Shown: one piece after another, positions 13,959-20,927 of the stretch
Numbering within the stretch: position 1 is the first letter of the stretch
Layout: each line of letters opens with the position of its first letter
From: Phormidesmis priestleyi
GTDB taxonomy: Bacteria; Cyanobacteriota; Cyanobacteriia; Phormidesmidales; Phormidesmidaceae
DNA: 20,927 nt
Reading direction: 5' to 3'
Assembly: GCA_003242115.1 (NCBI GenBank)
Contig: QBMP01000017.1
Span: forward strand, 9,420 to 30,346
The notes under the pieces: model-generated
Told to the model about the DNA's origin: nothing
The model's input: only the letters and a program-made list of their open reading frames with translations
Database searches by the model: none
Position numbers and translations under genes: made by a program

Positions 13959-15710
13959 TTAATTAGCCAAAGCGGCGATCGGCTGTTCCATCTGTGATTC
14001 CAAAATGGCGCTGTAGAGTGGGCTCGTGCGCATCAGCTGTTCATGGGTGCCCTGAGCGACGAGTTCGCCATCGTTAATTAACAAGATTCGATCAGCGCTT
14101 TGAATGGTGCTGATCCGCTGGGCAATCACAAAGGCACAGCAGGTGCGATCGCGCATCAGCTTATCTATATTGGTTTGAATTTGTGCGGCGGTTTCGGCAT
14201 CAACCGCCGAGGTACTGTCATCGAGAATGAGAATGTGATAGGGGGTGAGCAGCGTTCGGGCGATCGCAATTCTTTGTTTCTGCCCGCCCGAAAGCCCGCC
14301 GCCGCGCTCACCGACTATCGTGTCATAGCCTGCTGGCAAGGTTTCAACAAACTCGTGAATGTGCGCTGTTTTAGCGACTTCAATAATGTCTGCAAGCGAA
14401 GCTTCTGGCTTGGCATAGGCGATGTTACTGCGAATGCTGCCGGAGAACAGCGTTGTTTCTTGAAAGACAATGCCGATGCGCGATCGCAAACTTTCCAGCT
14501 CAAAATCGCGCACGTCTCGCCCATCAATTCTGACCGCGCCTTCAGTAACGTCATAAAATCGCTGAATCAAATTCACCACGGTGCTTTTGCCCGAACCCGT
14601 CATGCCCAAAATCGCAATCAGCTCATTCGGCTTGGTCTCAAAAGAAACGCCCTTGAGCGCTGGCGTAGTCGCCCCCGGATAGCGAAACCACACATTTTCA
14701 AAGGTAATGCGTCCGCCACAGCTATCAAAAGTAGCTGCATTCGCTCGATTTTTAATCTCAATGGGGGCATCAATAATCTCGTATACGCGCTCAGCAGAAG
14801 CCGCCGCCTGAGCAATCACCGGAGCCGCGAATCCAATCAGCAAAACGGGCTGCAAAATAAACAGCAAATAGGCATTAAAAGCAACGAGTTCGCCAATTGT
14901 AAAGGTGCCCTCAATCACTAGAGCGCCGCCGTAGCCGACCACTGCCAACGTGATTAAATTGCTCAGCAAAAAGATAAACGGAAAGGTGTTGCGAATAGCG
15001 CTCAGCGTCTTGACATAGACGGCGATGAGCTGGTTGTTCATTTGGGTGTAGCGCTGCATTTCTACCGGCTCACGGACAAAGGCTTTGACAACCCGCACGC
15101 CGAGCAAATTCTCTCGCAGCACTTCGTTAAGATCGCCCAGGCGCTCTTGTACTTGACCAAATAAGGGCTGATTTTGGCTAAAGAACCGGAATAGCAATGC
15201 GCCCGCTAGCGGGATCACTGCCAGCGTCACCAGCGCTAATCGCCAGTTCATAATCAGCAAAATAGTGGCAATCGTCACCAGCGTCAGCAAGGAACTGATG
15301 ACTTGAACTAAGCTAGTGCCGATGAAAGTGCGAATTTGTTCGATGTCACTGGTGATGCGGGTCAGAAGCTGTGAGGTTTGTACCCGGTCGTGATAGCTAA
15401 AGCTAAGGGTTTCGATTTTGCGAAAAACTTGGCCGCGTAGCTCGTAGGCCACGCTTTGGGAGGCGGCTTCGGCCCAGTAGCTTTGGCCAAAGTTGAACAG
15501 ACCACGCGCGATCGCGACTGCCACCATCAGCGCCCCAGTCACCAGCACTACCTGCAAATTTTGCGGGGCGATGCCCTCATCAATGCCTCGCCTAAATAGC
15601 TGCGGGGTCAGGGCATTTGCGACCGTCAGCAGCAGCACACTGACCGTTGCTCCAGTGGCTAGCCCCAGGTAAGACGCCAGAATTTTGAATACGCGGTTGA
15701 GGGATTCCAT
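13959..15710 (-). CDS. ABC exporter subunit with degenerate ATPase site (heterodimeric type)
   Basis: The 583-residue protein is a fused exporter half, with six membrane helices (about 18-36, 52-75, 133-155, 157-177, 240-262 and 275-297) followed by a nucleotide-binding domain from about 330. Motifs: Walker A GMTGSGKS (369-376), Q-loop Q417, LSGGQ (473-477), Walker B ILILDD (493-498) and switch AQR (530-532). The catalytic Glu is replaced by Asp498 and the switch His by Gln531. The same pattern is seen in the degenerate subunit of heterodimeric exporters such as TM287/288 of Thermotoga. The partner gene follows after 60 bp. The substrate cannot be predicted; drug or lipid-like export is usual for the family. 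No ribosome binding site is obvious at ATG 15710. Confidence 0.9.
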   Translation of the reverse strand: MESLNRVFKILASYLGLATGATVSVLLLTVANALTPQLFRRGIDEGIAPQNLQVVLVTGALMVAVAIARGLFNFGQSYWAEAASQSVAYELRGQVFRKIETLSFSYHDRVQTSQLLTRITSDIEQIRTFIGTSLVQVISSLLTLVTIATILLIMNWRLALVTLAVIPLAGALLFRFFSQNQPLFGQVQERLGDLNEVLRENLLGVRVVKAFVREPVEMQRYTQMNNQLIAVYVKTLSAIRNTFPFIFLLSNLITLAVVGYGGALVIEGTFTIGELVAFNAYLLFILQPVLLIGFAAPVIAQAAASAERVYEIIDAPIEIKNRANAATFDSCGGRITFENVWFRYPGATTPALKGVSFETKPNELIAILGMTGSGKSTVVNLIQRFYDVTEGAVRIDGRDVRDFELESLRSRIGIVFQETTLFSGSIRSNIAYAKPEASLADIIEVAKTAHIHEFVETLPAGYDTIVGERGGGLSGGQKQRIAIARTLLTPYHILILDDSTSAVDAETAAQIQTNIDKLMRDRTCCAFVIAQRISTIQSADRILLINDGELVAQGTHEQLMRTSPLYSAILESQMEQPIAALAN

Positions 15711-15809
15711 ATAGCAGCCATCATCTCAAAGTGTGATCTCAACAGACTAGATGCTCAAAAGATAGCAATTCATACAGATTTGCGAGCTGCTGGGGGCTAG
15801 GAAGGTACA

Positions 15810-15851
15810 GGCATTAAAATAAATCAAATTAAGGCATTAAAATAAATCAAA
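15810..15851. repeat. 19-bp direct repeat in the exporter/GGDEF-EAL divergent region
   Basis: GGCATTAAAATAAATCAAA occurs at 15810-15828 and 15833-15851, a period of 23 bp. It is AT-rich and lies 100 bp before the exporter start and about 140 bp before the GGDEF-EAL start, so it could affect either promoter. Confidence 0.85.
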
Positions 15852-15970
15852 ATCATCTGAAATAATGATTAGTGTCCGCGCTTAGGTGATGTTTCCCTTG
15901 CGAATAGCGGGTTTAAGTCAGTACGCTATGAATGCTGTAACCCCCTTATCAGTCGCCACATACCCTCAGC

Positions 15971-15976
15971 TATAGT
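15971..15976 (+). promoter_or_regulatory. Possible -10 box of the GGDEF-EAL gene
   Basis: TATAGT lies 12 bp before the ATG at 15989. The -35 region (TATCAG about 18 bp upstream) is poor. If used, the 5' leader would be only about 5 nt. Confidence 0.25.
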
Positions 15977-15988
15977 CCGGCTTTTTCT

Positions 15989-18859
15989 ATGAATTTTGTA
16001 TCGGTAGCGTTGAGTAGTTGCTTGTTGATGGCGCTTTCTAAGGGAAATCTGGCTGTAGAAAAATACGCGGTAGAAGAATCTACTTCGCCGCCTGAGGCAG
16101 TAGTGAGTGCCGAACCGACCAGATCTCCGGCCAGATCTCCGACTGAACTTCAGATCGGATTAGAGGCTAAATGGCTTCCTCCGAGCCTGCCTTGGTATGG
16201 TGCGGGCATTGGCTTAGTATTAGCCGTTGGCTGGAACCGCTACTTGAGCCAACAGCTTCGTCAGTATCGCGGCCGCGAAGTCCCGTATCAGGCGGTTTTA
16301 GACGCTATTCCAGATTTTTTGGTGAGAGTAGGCGTAGATGGACACTACCGGGAGCTGCGGGTTCCAGATCGTGATTTTGCGCTATTTTCTTCAGCTGATC
16401 TAACGGGCAAAGCCCTCGCTGATGTCCTGCCGAAAGATTTGGCCGATCAACATCTGCACTATCTAGATCAGGCGCTGAAAACGGGTGAACTTCAGGTTTT
16501 TGAGCAGACGCTGCTGGTGGGCGATCGCGTTCAGCAAGAAGAAATCAGGGTGATCAAAAGTGGGGATGATGAGGCGCTGTTTATGATCCGTGAGATCAGC
16601 GATCGCAAACAGGCAGAAGCGGCTCTACAGCAAAAACTTCAGCAAGAAAAAGCGCTGTATTTGGTTGTTCAGGCGATTCGTAACTCCCTTGATTTGGCCA
16701 CTATTTTTGCCACCGCCACCGCCGAAACTGTTCGGCTATTGCCGGGTGTGAACTGCTGTGGGGTGGTGCAGCATCTGCCTGAGCGGCATGTTTGGAAAAT
16801 TATTGACAGAGCCTGCTCTGAGCCAGAGCTGCTAGCTTGGGTGGGGCTAGAAGTTTCAGAGTCAGGAAATCCCTTTTCCGATCAGCTCAAACAGCTTCAA
16901 GTTGTGCGGGTGCCAGATACTAGCAAGATTCGAGACGAGGCAAACAAGTCAACTGCTGAGGTTATTCCAGGCGCTTGGCTGATGATCCCTTTAGTGATTG
17001 AAAACCAGCTTTGGGGAAGCCTTTCGCTCAGCACTCCGCAGCCTTTTGACTGGCCCAATAGCTTGGTCGATCTCGTACAAACGATTGCTCACCAGTTGGA
17101 AGTAGCTATTCAGCAGGCGCAGCTTTATCAGCAGGTAGAGCAAGAAAAACAAAAGCTGCTGCAAAGTCAAAAAGCCCTGATTCAAGCGCAGCAAATGGCC
17201 CAAATGGGCAATTGGGAAATTGATGTAGCGACTGGACAGACGACGGCATCTGACAACCTGTTTCGGATCTTTGGATTAGATCCCACGCCCTCAGTAGATC
17301 TCGCAGAGGCTATGGTTAGCTTCATCCATCCTGATGATCGCCCTCAGCTAGAGCAAGCTCTATTTCAAGCCATGACAGTCGGAACGCCCTATGAAATTGA
17401 TCTACGTTTTTTCAAAGCGGATGGCTCAATCGGCCATTTGGAAACCAGGGCGGAGGCCGCGTGCGATCAGCAAGGGCAGGTTGTTAAGGTCTTTGGCACT
17501 TCTTTGGAAATTAGCGATCGCATCCAAACCGCCGCTCAGCTCAAGCACGACGCCCTGCATGATGGCCTCACCAGACTGGCTAATCGCACGCTATTAACAG
17601 AACGGCTAGATCTGTCACTGCGACGCGCTAAGCGGCACCTAGACTATCAGTTTGCCGTTCTCTTTTTAGACCTGGATAACTTTAAAGTCGTTAACGATAG
17701 CCTCGGTCATCTGGTGGGCGATGAGCTGCTCTTAGCCGTTGCCGCCTTGCTAAAGCAAATGATTCGAGAAGTGGATTTAGCGGCTCGGCTCGGCGGTGAT
17801 GAGTTTGTTGTTTTGCTGGATGGAATTGATGAATCTAAAGAAGCGGTTCGGGTCGCAGAGCGAATTCTAGCTGCCTTAGAAAGCCCTTTCCCGATTGCCA
17901 ATCGGGAGATATTTGTCGGTGCTAGTATCGGCATTGTGATCGGCGCAACGGACTACGAATACGCTGAAAATCTCTTGCGAGATGCCGATTTGGCGATGTA
18001 TCGCTCTAAACAAAGCGGGCGAGGCCAATATACTGTTTTCGATCCCGTGATGCACTTAAAAGCAGTGCAGCGATTGCAGATTGAAAGCGACCTGCGCACA
18101 GCCCTAGAGTGCGGTCAGTTTGTACTGTATTATCAGCCTGTTTTTTATCTGGAATCACGAACCCTTCGAGGTTTTGAGGCGCTGATTCGTTGGCAGCACC
18201 CACAGCAGGGGGTAATCTTGCCGACTGAGTTTATTGGCATTGCGGAAGAAACTGGTCTAATTGAGCCGATTGGTGAGTGGGTTTTGCGCAGCGCTTGTGA
18301 GCAGTTAGCGCAGTGGCAATCACGATTTCCGGCTCAGTCTTTACAAGTCAGCGTCAATCTCTCGGTTAAGCAGCTGAAAAGTTCGCTGTTGCCCAAGCTC
18401 GATGCGCTGCTGATGGCCTACCTCATTGAACCGGGTTGTTTAATCCTTGAAGTAACTGAAAGTATGCTGGTAGAAAATGTTGAGGCCACGGTCAAGCTCC
18501 TAGAACAAGTTAAAAAAAGAGGCGTTCATATCAGTTTGGATGATTTTGGTACGGGTTACTCGTCGCTGAGTTATTTACATAAGCTGCCTCTCAATGCCCT
18601 CAAAATCGACCGTGCCTTTGTGAGTTGTGCAGAGGGCTTTACTGAACCAGATACTCGCAATCGGCTGATTGCTGAGTCAATTATTGCCCTGAGTAATTTG
18701 CTGGAGTTGAATGCGGTCGCCGAAGGCATCGAAACCGCCGAACAGCTAGAATGGCTCAAAAAGCTCGGCTGTGAAGCCGGACAAGGATACTTTTTCTCAC
18801 CGCCCGTCTCAGCCGAGCAGGCTAGCAAAATACTCTCTGAACATAGCTGCCCCTGTTGA
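15989..18859 (+). CDS. PAS-GAF-PAS-GGDEF-EAL c-di-GMP turnover protein
   Basis: The 956-residue protein has a hydrophobic N-terminus and a probable membrane span at about 68-82. It continues with a PAS-like domain (about 98-205), a GAF domain (about 220-378), a coiled stretch, a PAS/PAC domain (about 402-512), GGDEF (about 522-683) and EAL (about 695-945). The cyclase site GGDEF (602-606) is intact, with the inhibitory I-site RxxD (R593, D596). The EAL domain keeps EALIRW (730-735), N790, E824, DDFGTGYS (851-858), K872, E912 and Q932, so phosphodiesterase activity is also plausible. Which activity dominates cannot be told. GAF and PAS suggest control by a small ligand, light or redox, but no bilin-binding Cys motif was recognised. 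ATG 15989 has no ribosome binding site. Confidence 0.93.
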   Translation: MNFVSVALSSCLLMALSKGNLAVEKYAVEESTSPPEAVVSAEPTRSPARSPTELQIGLEAKWLPPSLPWYGAGIGLVLAVGWNRYLSQQLRQYRGREVPYQAVLDAIPDFLVRVGVDGHYRELRVPDRDFALFSSADLTGKALADVLPKDLADQHLHYLDQALKTGELQVFEQTLLVGDRVQQEEIRVIKSGDDEALFMIREISDRKQAEAALQQKLQQEKALYLVVQAIRNSLDLATIFATATAETVRLLPGVNCCGVVQHLPERHVWKIIDRACSEPELLAWVGLEVSESGNPFSDQLKQLQVVRVPDTSKIRDEANKSTAEVIPGAWLMIPLVIENQLWGSLSLSTPQPFDWPNSLVDLVQTIAHQLEVAIQQAQLYQQVEQEKQKLLQSQKALIQAQQMAQMGNWEIDVATGQTTASDNLFRIFGLDPTPSVDLAEAMVSFIHPDDRPQLEQALFQAMTVGTPYEIDLRFFKADGSIGHLETRAEAACDQQGQVVKVFGTSLEISDRIQTAAQLKHDALHDGLTRLANRTLLTERLDLSLRRAKRHLDYQFAVLFLDLDNFKVVNDSLGHLVGDELLLAVAALLKQMIREVDLAARLGGDEFVVLLDGIDESKEAVRVAERILAALESPFPIANREIFVGASIGIVIGATDYEYAENLLRDADLAMYRSKQSGRGQYTVFDPVMHLKAVQRLQIESDLRTALECGQFVLYYQPVFYLESRTLRGFEALIRWQHPQQGVILPTEFIGIAEETGLIEPIGEWVLRSACEQLAQWQSRFPAQSLQVSVNLSVKQLKSSLLPKLDALLMAYLIEPGCLILEVTESMLVENVEATVKLLEQVKKRGVHISLDDFGTGYSSLSYLHKLPLNALKIDRAFVSCAEGFTEPDTRNRLIAESIIALSNLLELNAVAEGIETAEQLEWLKKLGCEAGQGYFFSPPVSAEQASKILSEHSCPC
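16119..16142. repeat. 12-bp in-frame direct repeat in the GGDEF-EAL gene
   Basis: CCAGATCTCCGG is followed by CCAGATCTCCGA. It gives the repeated RSP in the low-complexity linker near residues 45-51, before the membrane span. Confidence 0.8.
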
Positions 18860-18894
18860 CTGCTTAAAAATGATTGTGACTGCTTAAAAATGAT
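18857..18894. repeat. 18-bp direct repeat covering the GGDEF-EAL stop codon
   Basis: TGACTGCTTAAAAATGAT occurs at 18857-18874 and 18877-18894, a period of 20 bp. The first copy begins with the TGA stop. A partial third copy (GGCTTAAAAA) runs into the stop codon of the convergent oxidoreductase gene. No terminator hairpin is seen between the two genes. Confidence 0.9.
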
Positions 18895-18897
18895 GGC

Positions 18898-20927
18898 TTA
18901 AAAAACTAACACAGGCACTCTTTTATAAGCAGGCGTATGTGATTTTGGATCGCTCACACCCTTCATCAGAATGTTGGCTTCAGGATAAAACATCAGTGCT
19001 GCGCCGCGTCGAACTGCGCCACTGATAATTTCAATGTTGTTGAGTGCGCCTGCTTCGCCTTGCACAGTAACGGTTTGATGGTCACGCCATCCGCCTGCCT
19101 TCACATCATCAGGATGCATTAGTATGCAGTGCCGATGCGGCATTCCGCGATACTTGTCGGCGGTGCGATAAACCACCGTATTATGCTGGGCGTAGCTGCG
19201 TCCGGTGATCAGCGCTAATACAATCCCCTTTTTTTGTCCCTTTTTTTGTTGGCCAAACGCATCTGGCGCTGGTAGTGTGAGCTGAGGCAACGGCGTTAGC
19301 TGCATTTGAGCTTTGCCCGAAGGCGTCTTAAACAGAGGTGAGGTGAAAATGCGTCCGTCAATCGTGAATTCTGTTTTGGTGTCGTCAATTTGGCCAATTT
19401 TTTCATAGCCTGGAATGGTTTCGGCAATGAGCTGACGCACGTAGCGAGTGTCTTGCAGCTTTCGCCAATCAATGGGCGTATCGCCCTGTAGCCGATGCGC
19501 TAGCTCTGCAATAAAGTTCACTTCAGCCATCAAATCGGCCTCTTTTAGATGCGTCTCGCCTTCGTCGTTAAGCCGTACAAAGTTGTTGCCAGATTCGACC
19601 GTGGTCTTATGTGGATTCTCAAAGCGGTTAAAAACGGGGAGAATGAGCGTGTTTTGCTGGCCCAGTCCATGAAAGTGTCCCAGGTTTGGCTTGGTGGCAA
19701 GGTAAATAACGGTGTCGATGTGGCTGAGGGCGCGTTTGGCTTGGCTCAAATCAGGACTAGCGGCGTAGAGATTGCCGCCTAAGCACAGCAGCGTATCGAC
19801 TTTACCGGCATCGGCAGCTTCTATGAGCGATCGCGTATGATAGCCCGGTTGAAGATCTAGCGGGCGATCTAATAATTTCTCTAATGCCTTTTGCAAAGCG
19901 GGTTTCAGCTCATTTTTAACGCCCATAGAGCCAAAGCCCTGCACGTTTGAATGGCCGCGAATAGGCATCACACCTGCACCAAGTTTGCCGACGTTGCCAG
20001 TGAGCAAGGCGGTATTAGCAATACCACAAACCCCATCTACTCCATTCGCCTGATGCGTAATTCCCATTGCCCAAGCAAAAACCGTCCGCTTAGCTTGGCT
20101 GATAATCGTCGCGGCGCGCTCAATGTCAGCTTTAGCGATGCCGCAAGTTTCGGTAATGCTCTCCCAGTCTGTTTCTTTTGCCTGATCTATGACCGATTCC
20201 CAATGCTCAGTATGCGCTTTTAAGAAAGCATAGTCTACCAATTCGCGCTCAATTAGAGACTTTTGAATGCCGATAAAAATGGCTAAGTCGCTGCCGGGAA
20301 TGGGCTGAAGGAACAGATTAGCAATATCGCTGCCGGGAATCAGTGACTTAACCGGGAAAGAAGGCGAACCGAATTTGACTAAGCCCACTTCGCTCACCGG
20401 ATTGATCACAATGATGCTGCCATTGCGATCGCGCAGCTTAATCAGCTCATTCATTAGCCGAGGATGATTTGCAGGCGCATTAGAGCCAATTAGCACCACA
20501 CAATCTGACTGCTTCAGGCTTTCTAAACTCACCGTAGAGGTGCCCGATCCAAACATCGTACTCAGCCCTTCCGTAGAAGGCCGATGGCAAAGATCTGAGC
20601 AGTCGGCTAAGTTGTTGGAGCCTAACGCCCGCATCATCAGCTGCAACAGATAAGCCGCCTCATTAGAAGATCGCCCGGAGCTATAAGAAGTTACCCGCTC
20701 AGGCGGCTGGCGAAAAGCCGCTTCTACTAAGTCATAGACCTCATCCCAACCCAATCGCTCATAATGCGATGAGCCCGCTCTTAAAATTGCCGGAAAGCTC
20801 AAGCGACCGAGCTTATCTGCTTCCATTGAGCTAAGTTGCTGCAACTCTTCAATAGAATTCTGCTCAAAAAAATGCGTCTCTACCGGCGGCTGCAATTCTG
20901 CCACAATTGATTCAACACTTTTGGCAC
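18898..20927 (-). CDS. YdeP/FdhF-like molybdopterin oxidoreductase (5' end outside the window)
   Basis: The minus-strand frame is open from TAA at 18898 to the right edge, 676 codons in the window. The apparent GTG start at 20904 is probably internal, because the frame continues upstream (AKSVESI) and E. coli YdeP, about 759 residues, has around 80-100 further N-terminal residues. Matches to that family as I recall it: SSGRSSNEAAYLLQ, NLADCSDLCHRPSTEGL, VLIGSNAPANHPR, AINP-type INPVSEVGL, GMGITHQ-like MGITHQANGV, GAGVMPIRGHSNVQG and the C-terminal YRTADKYRGM and FYPEANILM. The family binds bis-molybdopterin guanine dinucleotide and is annotated with formate dehydrogenases; YdeP is linked to acid resistance in E. 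coli. The actual substrate is unknown. It is convergent with the GGDEF-EAL gene, 38 bp apart. Confidence 0.88.
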   Translation of the reverse strand, partial: AKSVESIVAELQPPVETHFFEQNSIEELQQLSSMEADKLGRLSFPAILRAGSSHYERLGWDEVYDLVEAAFRQPPERVTSYSSGRSSNEAAYLLQLMMRALGSNNLADCSDLCHRPSTEGLSTMFGSGTSTVSLESLKQSDCVVLIGSNAPANHPRLMNELIKLRDRNGSIIVINPVSEVGLVKFGSPSFPVKSLIPGSDIANLFLQPIPGSDLAIFIGIQKSLIERELVDYAFLKAHTEHWESVIDQAKETDWESITETCGIAKADIERAATIISQAKRTVFAWAMGITHQANGVDGVCGIANTALLTGNVGKLGAGVMPIRGHSNVQGFGSMGVKNELKPALQKALEKLLDRPLDLQPGYHTRSLIEAADAGKVDTLLCLGGNLYAASPDLSQAKRALSHIDTVIYLATKPNLGHFHGLGQQNTLILPVFNRFENPHKTTVESGNNFVRLNDEGETHLKEADLMAEVNFIAELAHRLQGDTPIDWRKLQDTRYVRQLIAETIPGYEKIGQIDDTKTEFTIDGRIFTSPLFKTPSGKAQMQLTPLPQLTLPAPDAFGQQKKGQKKGIVLALITGRSYAQHNTVVYRTADKYRGMPHRHCILMHPDDVKAGGWRDHQTVTVQGEAGALNNIEIISGAVRRGAALMFYPEANILMKGVSDPKSHTPAYKRVPVLVF

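Noticed and set aside
14100..14921. Plus-strand ORF of 273 codons
   Set aside because: It is antisense to the well-conserved exporter ATPase domain and its translation is not protein-like; long antisense frames are common opposite such genes.

Overview
The window looks like chromosomal DNA of a cyanobacterium. The octamer GCGATCGC (HIP1) occurs about twenty times, roughly once per kilobase, on both strands and inside most genes. Several genes are cyanobacterial in character: a monoglucosyldiacylglycerol synthase (mgdA), a protein resembling EbsA of type IV pilus biogenesis, a group 2 sigma factor of SigC type, an SLH-domain envelope protein, and a short DprA-like protein. Genus cannot be read from the sequence. 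All functions below come from reading the translations; no database search was run.

Left part (1-6400). A DoxX-family gene runs off the left edge on the minus strand. A gene-free stretch follows, then mgdA (minus), which starts the glycolipid pathway of thylakoid membranes. Divergent from mgdA is a plus-strand run: the EbsA-like gene, a P-loop/DRTGG 'phosphotransacetylase family' protein, a DprA/LOG-like Rossmann protein, a MAPEG-family membrane protein and a YajQ-type nucleotide-binding protein. Facing them is a two-gene minus-strand unit: a small membrane protein whose stop overlaps the start of a GNAT acetyltransferase.

Middle (6400-9370). About 1.3 kb holds no intact gene. Its left third (about 6431-6840) is a degenerate, non-autonomous IS200/IS605-type element with terminal hairpins and the last ~60 codons of a decayed tnpB, including the segment that would encode its omega RNA. 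The rest is unassigned leader or intergenic DNA. The sigC-like gene follows and ends in a textbook intrinsic terminator.

Right part (9361-20927). On the minus strand lie a secreted protein with three SLH domains and an apparent seven-bladed propeller, a small secreted protein of unknown function, and a two-subunit ABC exporter. The exporter looks heterodimeric: the upstream subunit has a degenerate ATPase site (Asp for Glu, Gln for His) and the downstream subunit has the consensus site. The consensus subunit is broken by a one-base frameshift, so the exporter is probably inactive unless this is a sequencing error. Divergent from the exporter is a 956-residue PAS-GAF-PAS-GGDEF-EAL protein for c-di-GMP turnover. 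Convergent with that is a YdeP/FdhF-like molybdopterin oxidoreductase that runs off the right edge.

Short tandem duplications of many periods (9, 11, 12, 13, 15, 20 and 23 bp) recur across the window. Several sit on or just after stop codons. I did not find a clearly new multi-gene system. The best leads are the mini IS200/IS605 element with a possible stand-alone omega RNA, the SLH-propeller protein, the frameshifted exporter and the near-leaderless mgdA promoter.
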